NCBI GenBank assembly: GCA_903813345.2
Contig: CAIIXF020000010.1
Coordinates: forward strand, 21,649,181 to 21,713,180
Length of the DNA: 64,000 nt
DNA from: Owenia fusiformis
Taxonomy: Eukaryota; Annelida; Polychaeta; Sabellida; Oweniidae
Direction of reading: 5' to 3'
The stretch's first letter is position 1; each line of letters opens with the position of its first letter. The translations under genes were made by a program, and so were the position numbers. A model generated the notes under the pieces. It ran no database searches and was not told the origin of the DNA. It saw nothing but the letters and a program-made list of their open reading frames with translations. Positions 50,189-62,580 of this stretch are shown one piece after another.

Positions 50189-50197
50189 CGCATGCGC
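50189..50197 (+). promoter_or_regulatory. NRF1-like palindrome upstream of the nAChR first exon
   Basis: CGCATGCGC (extended TACGCATGCGCACT) lies about 85 bases before the start codon of the nicotinic receptor gene, in AT-rich DNA. It matches the core of the NRF1 consensus, an element common in animal TATA-less promoters. No TATA box is seen near it. Motif-level evidence only. Confidence 0.35.
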
Positions 50198-50281
50198 ACT
50201 AAGGTAAAAAAAAAGTTAGAATTTGAAGACGCTCATCATGGCGGTCCTGCAGTAGTTACAAGCTCGTAATGAGGAATCATT

Positions 50282-50366
50282 ATGTTGGTACGATTGGAGA
50301 TTATATGCCTACTGTTGACCACTATCCTAGGCTGTATTCGGGTTACACTGCAGCTTCTTCACAGTG
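50282..50366 (+). CDS. Nicotinic acetylcholine receptor subunit, exon 1 (signal peptide)
   Basis: ATG at 50282 opens a 28-codon frame, MLVRLEIICLLLTTILGCIR then VTLQLLHS, a typical signal peptide with a basic start and a hydrophobic core. The exon ends one base into a Gly codon at the donor GTAAAT (50367). The only strong receptor exon downstream begins with exactly the two missing bases (GT), giving ...LLHS-GLGSEDE. The agreement of phase, orientation and expected gene structure (signal peptide alone in exon 1) supports this assignment. The start is chosen because the two upstream ATGs (50238 and 50269) lie in other frames; the first reads five codons to a stop, and the second overlaps this start. 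The protein enters the secretory pathway and becomes a subunit of a pentameric ligand-gated cation channel. Confidence 0.8.
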
Positions 50367-50684
50367 GTAAATATCTATATTTTCTAGGAGTTAATTTATT
50401 AGGATTTACAATATGACACTCAATCAATCACTTCATTTGTATTTATATATATAATGCAGGATTTAGTTTACAGATAAAATCGAATGTGGAACTGTTTGGT
50501 GAAATATTTGCTTTATTTCTTCTTTCAGTTCAGTTGTAGCGTTGTTAAAGTGTATTTAACGTATTCAATCATAGTTTTGGTTCACCATTTGCAACCACCA
50601 AGGTCGTATTTATTGTGTCTCGAATTATGGTATCCATTAATTACATTACGTTACAATCAATCATATAATGCATGTGGTATAATC

Positions 50685-50840
50685 AAATGCAATACAATAC
50701 AGTATGCTACAATACAATGCTGAATTTGGAAATGTAACGGCAATACATACAATGTATTGTAATACAATATGATACAATATCGCTACTTTGCATTACAAGA
50801 TCGTACAGTGCAATACAAAAAAGTACAATACAATACTATC
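50685..50840. repeat. Degenerate (ATACA)n simple-sequence region
   Basis: Many copies of ACAATACAAT and variants, interrupted by TGTATTGTAA. It spans about 150 bases of the receptor intron and produces misleading open frames. Confidence 0.65.
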
Positions 50841-52352
50841 ATAGCACCAATAACTATTGTTGATCCATTACATCGATTACGTTCTCGTCCTTCAGTTCTT
50901 GCTTTGATGGTATTTTGCTTATTGTTGAGATTTTGTCTGTTGGTTGTTTTTGATTTGATATTCTAGTGGTCCTTCTTGCATTATCTAAAAATGTATTTTT
51001 GTGACCTGAAAATCTCACCTCATTAGCAGAACCCAATCAGACACAAATATAGATTTCCTAGCAATATATCCCGTGAATAAATCAGGAATAAGCTCATTTG
51101 GGCATATGAGAAAAAATATAATAAATCAATTAGTTGGATTTATCCAAGAAGTCTTTAAGGGGTTTCCAACAAGTGGGAATATTAATGACCAGTATGGTTA
51201 CCTTTAGAATGTCTCATATTCCTCTCACTCAATCACCAGGATTCTGATTTATAAGACATTCAAGAGATTTATTAATAATGTCAAGAACGTGCACTTCATC
51301 ATGAACTCGTTCAGTTATAGGGAAATCGTATTTTCAAAGCCATCGAATACGTAATTTTGTTATCTTAAAAGCGTGCTCTTTGCAAATGCGGAAAAATGAA
51401 TGCTTACCAAAAATCAATGATAATCAATTCATCAAAAGGATGCGCAAATTTCTGTTGTTTACCCTCATTGTTCTCTCATTGCTAAAACACTACCTGGATG
51501 AATCTTTGAATACACATAATAAGATAAAATCAATAGATGTGGAGTTTTGTTTTGATGACATGTACTTCAAAATAGCTATTGTTATCATCACATAGCATCG
51601 TAATTTAATGCGCCCTCCCCCCGTTATCATTATAAAGGAAACCAACCCATTATTCACCATCATGAGAATCAATGGCCTACTATTAGCTTCTTTCTAGTTG
51701 AAGACAATAAGATGTAATGAGTAACAGAATGATTATTCAGGAAAATTCAGGATTATTCAGGAATATGATTAAAGAGTCGATCAAATAATTCTTATATGAC
51801 TAAGGTGCCATTTTCCCAAAATAACTTCATCAGATCAAATGACCTTGACTTGTGAAAATATTTTGTACTGGGCAGCAACGAGCCATGATGTATGTAAAGT
51901 AGGGTGAGAAAAGTGTAAAACTGATATTGTGAAGTTTAGGTTGAAAACTAGAACATATACTCTTTCACCCAAACTGAACCATACGGAAAATATTGTAGGA
52001 ATTCCTATCACAGATACATGTTCCAAAACCACTCATCTTCAATTTTCAAATTCGTTCACTCATCTATCTTACGGCATGCTATGTAATTTCCACACCATTA
52101 GTAACACAAACATATTATGTACAGTTTTATTTACAATATTACATTTCTAACGATATATTTAAATCGATCTTGAAGCAATAAGCAACCTTCTTGAATTCTT
52201 CCACCTGAATAACATCTTCGTTCACTCGGCCCCCGTCGGTCGATGAACGCAGTGAAGACTGAGCGTGCGAAGATACCTGGATGAGGGAATACGGGAATAA
52301 CTGGGGCTTCTTTGTCATAATTAGCCCAATCAGCCTAATATATCTATGGAAA

Positions 52353-52431
52353 CAACCTCATTTCAAAAGGCAACCTGATGAAATCGGCCCGAGGGCCAAG
52401 GCTTCACCATGCTGCCTGCTGAAATGAGGTT
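52353..52431. repeat. 79-bp hairpin within the receptor intron
   Basis: The arms AACCTCATTTCA and TGAAATGAGGTT are complementary around a GGCCCGAGGGCC centre. A second hairpin, ATCTTCGTTCACT...AGTGAAG with CGAAGAT, lies just upstream at about 52213-52276. Likely MITE remains. Confidence 0.6.
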
Positions 52432-55043
52432 ATTGCTATTATCACATCTTATTGGAAACTAAGTACAAACTGGTTATTCGCCCTGGACCATGGCGATTGT
52501 GCAGTATCTTTATCGAGTTAGCGTGTTATATCATTTGGTTACAATAGTTCACTCAAGGTCTACAAAGCGTTCATTATCCAGTGTATGTAAACCATTCATT
52601 ATCCATCATGTAAACCAAAATTCCATTTCCACCTGAAATGAAATTCCATAGCCATAAAGTACATTTTTGCAATTACATTCATGCAACCTCTTCGATAAGC
52701 TTTGAAGCAAGTACCAATTCTAGTTCAAACAGATCGATCAATAACCTGACACATTTGCTTTTTATTCCTAGATCTCGATCCTCAATCTTAATATCAATCA
52801 TACACATTCCTTCCTATTCTGTTTCCCTTTTGGTTCTGATTCACGCTACACTCCCCTCCCAATGTTTGGAAACGAGAAGTCCAATTTTGGAACACGTGTA
52901 TCAAATTCATAAATTCTGACCTATTCTATACATCGAGGAGCAAAGGTCATCCAGAGGCTTTAAAATGATACTCAATTTTGGCTTCTGGTTGTCAGACTTA
53001 TGGAGGGGGTGTACATCAGTCAAAGTCGCATGGATTGGTGTCAGTGAATATATTTATTTCACCCAGAAATGTGATTTGACGATTAAGAAATTCTCGTGGA
53101 CTGCCGATTGGCATCCCTTACATGGCATGTTTTTTCTCAGTTTAAATCTATGATTGATCTTAGTATTTTTACCCGAGCTACACGATCCATTCATCATTCT
53201 ACAGTTCCAGGATCCCTATATTTGAATTCAAAGCTAGAGTGGTCAAAACATACTTTCAAAATATGCTTACAACTGCAAATGTTCTCCTTAAAGAAAGCTC
53301 TTGCTTACACTTTAAATAGCGTTCCGACTTTTCCTGATTCGTATCAGTATTCCAACGTTCTGATTCAGAAAGTTCCCTAACTTAGTTTACACTTGAATAA
53401 GTAGTTCACATTTATTATATAAATTATGTTTCCACTGGGTAAAACGTGTCACATGCAAATAGGTTATACTTATAGTAACAGCGTTCGTGCATAGTTATAG
53501 TGCGCTATTTACTCATAAGAATGGCCATGTACAAACAAGGCATTATACTTTGAGCTATATCTAATCCCAAATACCAAGATGGAAATACCACAGAATTATT
53601 TACAAAATATAGCAAGAAAAGCAAATGACCAAGAGCACAAACAGTCATGAGGAAAACAATTTCTGGTTGGACAATTTTTTAATCCAACATAAAAATAGGT
53701 ATCGTCTAACGACACTGTACAAAATGTTAAAGGTGTCTCAATTTTACAACATGTTACATGCTAAACGCCTATAAGTGTACTAAAACATGTGTATATTAGA
53801 TTCACCAAAGGAAATAAATCCATTTGCGAGTATAACTTTCACCCATGGCGTGATATCGATTTAGAATTCATACGATTGCTTCCACCCCATATATCATCAT
53901 GCCCTGACAGTGGGTGGAAATTATGAATATATCAGCTAACAAGTCATTCTCTCGCGACTGGACCAAACACTTGTAGCCTGGATCGTATGTAAAACTTATT
54001 TCATGAAGATTTATTAGGTATCAACTAACTTCTACAGTCGTATGACCATCTAATGGTCTATGCATATTCAAGCAAAACTTTAATATCCGCTCTCATAGAG
54101 AAGACATAAAATACTTAGGTGTAAATCAAGTCAGTGTCGGTAATTGTTGTGACACTTAATGATCTGGAATAGATTATTAGACAATTAGAGCTGCACTTGT
54201 GCAACCCAGTTCATTAGATTGCCTGTTTTCGGCATGTTTTCCCTTGGCTAATTGCCTCCATTATATAAGAGGCCCTATGAATTATGCTGTCAATTAAATA
54301 TCTAAACTATAATTAAGGAAATAGCAACCGGGTTGTTTCTACTTTTAACTGTAGTGAGGCCAATGGGAGCGTTCAGTAACGTGTTACACCATAGATGTCC
54401 ATCCCAAATGAAATTTGATCTAAAAACAGGAAAACCTATTCACGATGTAACCTTACCGTATGATTTAATTTCCTGCCGATTAAGTCCGTCTAGTGCCATA
54501 CTTTATTCGAATATATATATACCTTATATTCAAACATCGCTATATATTGCAGTGATCACTTTCTAGCCAATCAGAATACAATACAGCTATTCTATTTTTT
54601 ATAACGTATGTATGGTCAGTAAAGAAAAACTGTAGCAAGTTAGGGTAAACTTGACCTTGTATAAAAGAACTATAAAAGTCATCAATGTGATCAGCAAAGT
54701 ATGTGTTTATATACAGGTCTTCCAATGGTCCAAATCGTATTTAAATCATCCAATGCTTTGTTCAATGCATTTTGATATTTGTGAAAAGTAGATACTGTAT
54801 TTGATTTAATTCACCTGTTTCTTATTCCCCACCCTGCGCGCAAAGTCCAGTCAGCTATCTAAAACCGAAACTCTATTTTGAGATGCGATGTCAAACGAAT
54901 GCTAAGGCACTTGTTACCTAGTCTATAGCTCGGCCTATCAATATCTTAAAAGCGTTGCATGCAAAATCTCATTAAATTGTTCAATAATTCACCAAGTTCA
55001 TGACATAAATCCATTGGTGAAGAATACAACTTATATCCACATA

Positions 55044-55350
55044 TACAGTGTATGCAAAAAGAATTGCAACTTTGTTTAAAAGGCTAGAAAAGTATCATAA
55101 CATTATGGCATTGACATGAATTATTACAGAAACTTAAGGAGAGGCATATTTTACCGTTCAATTACGAGAAGCGATCAGAAAGGAATGGACTGTTTGGTCT
55201 AATTTCATCAGTATTAACCCTTTCTTTTTAACTTTTTCATACAATATAACGTGTACATTGAATATAACACTGACAAAGTTTCATTGTTCTATGACATCAC
55301 ATTATCATTTTATTGGTTGCCATAGTTATTAAGGTAGGGTCAGGCTGGAT
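55044..55350. mobile_element. Possible solo end of a mariner-like element
   Basis: After TATA comes CAGTGTATGCAAAAAGAATT, and about 270 bases inward is GGTTGCCATAGTTATTAAGG. That resembles the TTGCTATGGTAAC word found near the 5' side of other mariner-like elements in this window. No matching right end was found. Confidence 0.25.
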
Positions 55351-57107
55351 GTGATATTTTATTGGCGTTTTTTTAAATATTGTCTGATCGGCCCTGGTAA
55401 TTAAGCTTCTACTGACTTCAAATGTTTTTGTCAGAACTTTGAATATCAATGGTAAATTGTTCATGTGTCCAAGATTTACCGTTTTTCTCTCGAAATTGTG
55501 AATTTCTACGCATTCATTATGTTATATTAAATCTGCTACAATCTTTGATAACTAGTGTATGGGGCAACCTGATATAGAGAATAAACAAATGCCAACTTAT
55601 TCGAATATGAACATATGTTTTACCTTTTTGTATTAAATCACTATTTTTGGTAAGATAAAGATCAGCTATGACATAATCTTGATCATCCACACCTGCCAGT
55701 AACTTAATTTAAGGTAAATGCACATAAGGGATACATGTGGGAAATTTTAGATACACATGGATAAGTAAGATGTTTCTTGGGTAGAACCAGGTGCTTCTTA
55801 AGATAAAGTACACCCATGGTAATTTAGGAATATTCTATTATTATCTGACACTCTATTGTATCGAACCCGGGTAAATGTTCCATTTCTAAATTTATAAATA
55901 GTCGATTCCAGCTCAAATCAAACTGGAATCAACTTTAGATTTGAACACTGAGTTATTCTATGGGTGATTTCACTTTCAGCATCTTTGTTGAATGATATTG
56001 AAAAGCAGATATTGTCTACAAATGTACAAATGGTTAGGCAAAATAGGCACAATGTGATTTCTATTTTGCTACTATTGAATCTGGTATGGATTTCTGAAGT
56101 TTCCGCTATCTAGAACCTAAATCTCCCCGATTATTGTAAACTCGATTGACTCCAATGTTAGGCTATTGCCAGGAGCTTATGCTGAAATAACCAGAATAGA
56201 TAGGATGCCAAACCAGACTGTATTACGATTACATAAAGGCTCTGTGCAAGCACCAAAGTCAGGTACTCTAAGTACTATGCTAGAGATACAAACATCGTTT
56301 ACTTCCACTCTAATCAGCTAATTACGGCATCTCGTCTAGTAAATATCTTGTCTCTAACGTGATGATTTTGCACAAATAAGTTCGTAAATTGGTTTTATTA
56401 ATCTCCAATACTTCTTTATTTGTCAGATTCATTATCGTGTGTCATAGAATGGATGACTACGAAGCTCGGACTGTTGATCCTCGCAAGTAAAACCAAATGA
56501 TACGTGGTTGACCTTCAGATTTAAAATGTTGATTGTATGTGTGTAGCAAATAAATCTACAGTTACAGTATGTTAGAGATTTGATAATCAGCATAATGGCT
56601 ATAGCATGGGTGTATTCATTGTATTGACATAGCAATACATCCAGTAGAGCAATATCACGAAATATTAGAAAATATCTATGTTATGGCAACTTTAGCAAAT
56701 TGTATCTGTGTAACCATCTGGGAAAATATATCACATTTACATAGCATTCCTTAAGGTAAAGATATCTAACATCTTGTGTAAAGCCTCAGTCATATTTGCT
56801 CTACGGTGGCCGTACTGCAGCCGTAGCTTCACAAAATATATATAGAAAATCTACATCGTACAGTGCTTGTCCTTAAATTTTATGCTTCATATTTCTCTCG
56901 AATGTGAGAAGCTACGACCACTGTAAAACGGTTGCAGTAGATCAATTGTGACCAAGGCATTCGTTTCAGAATATATCAAACAAAATGATATGTGAACAGA
57001 GTAAAATCAGTGCCATTTCATTCTTTTAGCTTTGGGAAGTGATAATACTTGTATAACTCATAAACCTGCTCGAATAAACTAAACAATGATATCCTTTCTT
57101 CTTCCAG

Positions 57108-57250
57108 GTTTGGGCAGTGAGGATGAAATCCGTTTAGTAGAGGATTTATTTAAAAAGCAAGGGTACAACCCACTAATCAGACCTGTCAAGAACCTGAGTG
57201 ACAACGTTACTGTTAAACTGGGCCTGGCTATATCTCAAGTAATAAATGTG
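57108..57250 (+). CDS. Nicotinic acetylcholine receptor subunit, exon 2 (start of ligand-binding domain)
   Basis: The 143-bp exon encodes GLGSEDEIRLVEDLFKKQGY then NPLIRPVKNLSDNVTVKLGL then AISQVINV. This is the N-terminal helix and first beta strand of the nAChR extracellular domain; the family pattern is (E)xRLVxDLFxxYNxLIRPVxNxSxxVxVxLGLxxSQLIxV. The acceptor is CTTTCTTCTTCCAG and the donor GTAAGT. It enters in phase 1 and leaves in phase 0 after the conserved IxV, the border at which vertebrate nAChR exon 2 also ends before a 45-bp exon 3. Two N-glycosylation sequons (NLS, NVT) are seen. Relative to the usual DLFxxYN spacing there are one or two extra residues (KQG). The Cys-loop, TM segments and agonist cysteines lie in later exons, so alpha or non-alpha type cannot be told. 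Confidence 0.93.
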
Positions 57251-59705
57251 GTAAGTACAAAAACCCTAACCAAAATATAAGTAAACAGCATACTACCGAC
57301 CAAATCTATCAATTTTCTAATGTGTCTCTAATTTTGCCCTTCGTGTATTTTCTCATTTCGAAACACACATTTCTTTTAATGCATTATGGAAATAGTATAA
57401 TATTCCAATCATTTGATTAACAAGGTTATACGAATAATACAAGGGCAATACTATCATATTGGGTGTCCTCGATCGGCAAGTCAATGTATACAATTAGTGA
57501 GTACTAAGGGTGCGGCATAGGAGTCAGTTAGAATGTTCGTATGATAATCTAAGATGGCTCTTGTATGTAATTCCAAGACGATAATGGTTGTAAATTATCT
57601 AAGAACCATGTAAATCAATGTCAAATGTCATCATGCCCTTTACTTATCAGAGGAATCAATCTCATATATCTTATTCGATTCCAGGAGCAAATTATATTCA
57701 CCAAAGGATCTAATACTTGCGATACTCCTTCTACCTCTCTAGATATACGACACAATGCCACGTTATGTATTATCTAATTAGTTTTTCCAAGTGTTCATTT
57801 TGCAGCTTAACTTCTTATTGATCATCGTTTATTCTATATTAGACAATATTGGAAGGTGGAATAGAAACGTTCTTGTCGTTCTAGAACCAATTATGCTATC
57901 TACTCTTGCAGATATTCTCGATATGTCCAACATCTAAATTACATTTCCGCTGGTTTATATATTTATAATTTGTATAATATATGTTTTCATCTATGAAATG
58001 ACCACTTTAGTCTGTGTGGCGTCATGTTGTCGTTTATTTCACTTGAGGCGTGGATTCACCTTTGGATTTGTATGGTATAATGATTAAATTTGCCACCCCC
58101 CCCCCCCTTATTGGTTCCCAGATCCGCCCCTGCTTAGTATGTCTATATGTAATACTAAAAATGTTTAGTCATATGAGTTTTATTTGGAAGAGTTTATATA
58201 TCGATTGTCTCTTGTCAATCAACACATGATGCTGATAACTTATAAATATTGACAAATGTGAATTTGTCAATGGTATAATGTTCCTCCTGGCTATTTATGT
58301 TTCCGTTCAGATCAATATCATAAGAATGTAAAACAAATCTTTATTGAGCTGATTTTACTATAGAGAAAAAACGTGCTACATTAAATAACATTTATCAAAG
58401 GTCCTTGGCAATGCCTACAAATATCCAGCCTCCTTAAAAATGCTACAGTGTATCATAAAAAAAGATTTCGTGAATTTTATTTACGTACAATAGGTACAAA
58501 ATGGCAAGGTAAATGTATAAGTGGACACAAATTTCTTTAATTCCGAAAAATTTGTACCGTGAATATAAGTGTTGTAATTGTAATTAAATAGTGTTTGGTA
58601 ATACCGTACACTTGGGTTTTCATCTTATAATGATTGTATAAAAAAACAGTATACCATGACATAATACCAATAATTGTAGAGATGGCGTCGTGACACTGTT
58701 TGATTGGAATTCTACCCTAGTCTGTTAGTCCCTTCCAGATGATTAGCTCAGTTTGGACGGTCTTATATGTGTTGGTATAAGCAGATTATCTGATTATCTT
58801 GTTTTCATCGTAAATGCTTTTGTTGACGTAATATATGTCTGTGGTACCTGTGCTCAAACGCATTTTCAGATGAGATGATTAAAAAGAAAGCTTAAAGAGC
58901 TACAGAGAATAGTCAGGGGAAATTCTCTGTTGAACTGACAGCTGTTAAAAATTGAGTAGAACATTAGTTATTATTTTCGACATATCTCTAGAACTGTTAA
59001 CCATGCTTTGTCATCATGCTGTTATTTAATTTAAAATCGAGTATCAATGGCACAAAATAAGCGCGTCTTTTGACATCGTAAGATCAATCACAACAATCTT
59101 CGTCATCAACATGACTTCATGACGTTTATCATGATTTCTTTATTGCATTTAGTACATTTTGAGATGTACTACATGTATTGTTGATATACACATGATATAT
59201 GTACTTATACATATGATACTTGAATAGCATACCATTTAACTTGTTAGCATACCATTTAACTATGGAACTTTGGTACACATTATTTACTTTTACATGCGCC
59301 AAAATTATCTTATGATGATTGGGTTAACGGTATCAAAAATACGTTTTTAGTATACTAGTAGTAACTCATCCTGATAATAAATGGGATACATTTGACACAC
59401 ATAACAAACTACTCTACACGTCATCGGTTACATACAAATGTAGGCACATATACAATTACTTTCAAAACCGATCCATGCACGATTGCCTGGATATCCAGAT
59501 ATAGTACTTACACTGGTCAAATATCATGTAATCAATGGGTTATAAAAAGTAGCTTTTTCAAAATCACATCATTTCTTTTCCTGATTTAAACAATATTAAG
59601 GTTAAAAGAAAGATTAAAATGTTTTTCTTAAAAATTACAAAATTCAAATATATAAGGATATGTGTACTTTATCTAAAATATTTTTGATTTATACATCCAT
59701 ATATA
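57251..59705 (+). other. Start of intron 2 of the nicotinic receptor gene, presumed
   Basis: Opens with GTAAGT. I searched to the right edge for the expected 45-bp exon 3 (DEKNQI..TNVW-like) and did not find it, so the intron probably runs beyond the window. A run of about 13 C occurs near 58095. Confidence 0.6.
58117..58131 (-). mobile_element. Possible end of a hAT-like element
   Basis: Read on the minus strand, CAGGGGCGGATCTGG resembles the hAT terminal repeat and is next to a poly-G tract. The partner end was not found, so this is weak. Confidence 0.25.
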
Positions 59706-60790
59706 CGAGGGGTGATCAATAAGTAATGGACGCTTTTTTACACAGATGCTTTTTATAGACCAATCCCTTCGATTTTCTTACCAGTGATACATTATTCAAT
59801 TATCTATCAACTCTGAAGATTTGAAAACAAAACATGTAATATATTTTGATATATCTTTATTCCCATGAAGGAAGTATAGGTAGCCCGGGACCGACATGAT
59901 GTTAAACATTCCGAAGCTATTTTAGCTTGTTTAACATGCAATGTAGTTGAACGCAGGCTGAACAAAACAAACCATTATGGTCATGAATTACCCCATTTTG
60001 TTATGCCATAGTTGGTTTTGAATATTTTATAATCACTTTGTGGTATTCATGACACATTCATTCCACAGGGCCCTCTACATAGGTTCCATCAAGTGCTACA
60101 TGTACACACTTTTTCATCCTCTTAACTCAAGATTGTGAGATTAGGCTGAATCCATTCTCTGACATGGTAGCAAGATGCAGTTGCACAGGTTGTTTTATTT
60201 CATCAAAGGCAATAAACCTGCGTCCCTTCTATATAGAATAAGTAGTATAGAAATAAATAAGTCACATGTGAGCAGATCTGGACAATATGGTGCATTGGCC
60301 AAGGGCTCAATTTTGAGGTCCAGGGATATTGTTTTCTGAACATTTTAAGATATGTGGGTAGGTACATTGTCCATATGGAGTAGGGTGTTCCCTTCTCTCA
60401 CCAACCCCTTCTTCCACAATGCTTTCTCAAATTGACCTGCGAACCATGACCTTACAACACTCTGACATCACAATACTTACTGTTGATGTGTTACCAATCA
60501 GCAATAGATTTCAAACAACACAACACTTGTTGCATATAAAAAAGTTCAAATCTAACTGAAATTTGCCAAACTGGCTAAAAACTGAATATGTGACGTAAAT
60601 GTCGGTCCTGGGGTACCTGTACCTCCTTCGTGGAAATAAGGATATATCAACATATATTACATATTTTGTCTTCAAATCTTCAGAATTGATAGATAATTGA
60701 ATGACGTATCACTGGTAGGAAAACCAAAGGGATTGGTCTATAAAAAGTATCTGTGTAAAAAAGCGTCCATTACTTATTGATCACCCCTCG
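59706..60790 (-). mobile_element. Mariner-like element, decayed, intact ends
   Basis: A 1085-bp element is flanked by TA. The ends CGAGGGGTGATCAATAAGTA and TACTTATTGATCACCCCTCG are perfect complements; pairing extends through ATGGACGCTTTTTTACACAGATAC and further. On the minus strand (about 60180-60440) the relic peptides LLHMDNVPTHIS and CPYCPDLLTCDLFIS match the mariner catalytic signatures LLHDNAPAH and PPYSPDLAPCDFFLF, including both aspartates, but with stops and frame changes between. The N-terminal DNA-binding half is not recognised. Confidence 0.88.
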
Positions 60791-61119
60791 TATAAATATT
60801 GTACATTAATATATACCTCAAATGTATTCTAGATGCTCATTGGCTTATTCATGGTCACATGACATGGAATAGATGAACTAATTCCCTGGAAAGTCCTAAA
60901 TCCCTGCTTTCAGGGAAGATGAATTGTACTAGTAATCACCAGTTAGGTCATGTGACCAGTCAATAGTACGTTTTATCTTCCCCCAAATCTGAGATTATAG
61001 GAGTTGGAAGGTAAAATGCCTTTAAATGCCAATAAGAACCTGTGAACGTTTGATATTGAAATGAAAAGACTTCTCATTTTGTTTTTGTTTACAGAGTACT
61101 TATCGGGTATATAATAAAA

Positions 61120-61290
61120 CAAATAGTGACTGCCACATTTTCGGGACATAGTGTAAAAAATTTCCTCTCGGGAATATCCTGTCCACTGACTTGTTCCCTC
61201 GGCTTGCAGCCTCGGGAACATGTCAGTGGACAGGATATTCCCTTGAGGAAAATATTTTGCACTATTTCCCTCAATGGCAGTCACTATTTG
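61120..61290. repeat. 171-bp near-perfect hairpin beside a mariner insertion
   Basis: The arms CAAATAGTGACTGCCA and TGGCAGTCACTATTTG pair, and the inner arms GGAATATCCTGTCCACTGAC / GTCAGTGGACAGGATATTCC are perfect. The centre is CCCTCGGCTTGCAGCCTCGGG. It ends 10 bases before the following mariner-like element. Overlapping frames on both strands are a consequence of the symmetry. Confidence 0.82.
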
Positions 61291-61300
61291 TACATTGATA

Positions 61301-62341
61301 CGAGGGTTGTCCCATAAGTCTTGAAATTTTTATTCTAATTCAAAAAGATTTTAATGAATTTGGCTGAAAATTGGTATGTATCAAGATCAATCAATTATCT
61401 TCAACATGTGAAAGTTTCATAACAAAATTATAAACTTGAGTAACTATTATGGTTGCTATGGTAACCGGGGGAGTCGGGGGGTGGGGCAGTAATGAAATAT
61501 AGTAAAAATGTTAAATGGAGCCATGGGAGTATTGAGGATTTTAAAGGATGGTATGGATCTTAAATTGCGAATCACCTGTCAAGATTGACAAAAACACTTT
61601 ATTCTTGGTAAAATCTTATGAAATACCTCAGTGATTTCATAATAAACTAGCACAATTGCTGTATTTTGGTACAGAGCCACAGCATTTTGAAAATCAAAAT
61701 GGCAGGAGTTTCGTCACCAGATGTTAAATGTTTGCGTGCAGTTGTGCAATACCATGCTATTTTAGGGCATACACCTACACAAACAAGAATAGCCATGGAA
61801 AAGGTATATAGACAATAAACTCCGAGTGCACCTACAATATGTAGGTAGTAGACGAAGTTAAAAACTGGAGATACCAGCCTGGAGGATGCTCCTAGAAGTG
61901 GAAGGCCAAAATCCAATGACGATCTCATATCACATATTGCAATATTGCAGGACTGCAAGGAGAACTACTCAGTGTAGGGATATAGCCCCAGACTTTGATA
62001 TTAGTAAGAGTACTGCTCACAGAGTGATGAAGAAACACCTTGGAATGTCAAAGGTAGCCCCTAGATTCGTTCCACATATTCTGACAGAGGATCAGATTAG
62101 GCAACGTGTTGAGCTGAGCCAGTGGTTTCCAAATCCTTAATTTTTACGTCATATTTGTATTCTTTATCCTGTTTTCTGCCCCGGGTACCCCCAACATTCC
62201 ATTTTAAATCATCTGTAACATTGCCAAATGATCTTATTATGCTATGAAACTTACAGAGATAGTAGAAATATATTTTATCATTGTATCTCAAATATTTTTT
62301 GAATTAGAATAAAAATTTCAAGACTTATGGGACAACCCTCG
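61301..62341 (+). mobile_element. Mariner-like element with partial transposase relic
   Basis: A 1041-bp element is flanked by TA (61299-61300 and 62342-62343). Its ends are CGAGGGTTGTCCCATAAGTC and its complement, continuing through TTGAAATTTTTATTCTAATTC. On the plus strand an ATG at 61699 opens a 39-codon N-terminal piece (VQYHAILGHTPTQTRIAMEK) to a stop at 61816. Further pieces follow: SLEDAPRSGRPK at about 61876-61911, and KKHLGMSKVAPRFVPHILTE then DQIRQRVELSQ near 62029-62120. This order matches the helix-turn-helix, linker and pre-catalytic part of mariner transposase. The catalytic DDD region is missing, apparently deleted after VELSQ. Non-autonomous. Confidence 0.88.
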
Positions 62342-62499
62342 TATATCACACATTTTTTAGTAAATTGTTATCTTTGCCTTGTATATATGTTTATGAAATA
62401 AAAAAAATAAAAAATTAAACATAGCTCGCCCATTGGCAAACTCATAGCACCTCTATTTTAAAAAGCGAAGTTAAACGACTGGAAAGGACACAAGGAATC

Positions 62500-62580
62500 G
62501 AATGGGTAAAACATAAACCATAATGTGTCCGAATCGACTTGCATCGCTGGACTACTTCTTTTCCCACTGCGCTATACAAG
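62500..62580 (-). mobile_element. Possible tRNA-derived SINE head
   Basis: On the minus strand TAGCGCAGTGGG (box A-like, 62563-62574) and GTCGATTCGGACAC (box B-like, about 62527-62540) have tRNA-like spacing. Stems are degenerate. The T-rich region at 62398-62420 could be its tail, but the limits are not clear. Confidence 0.3.

Larger units (their letters stand above)
50367..57107 (+). other. Intron 1 of the nicotinic receptor gene (6.7 kb)
   Basis: Bounded by a GT donor and a CTTTCTTCTTCCAG acceptor. It holds a TACAA-rich simple repeat, a 79-bp hairpin and a possible solo mariner end. No other exon was recognised in it. Confidence 0.7.
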
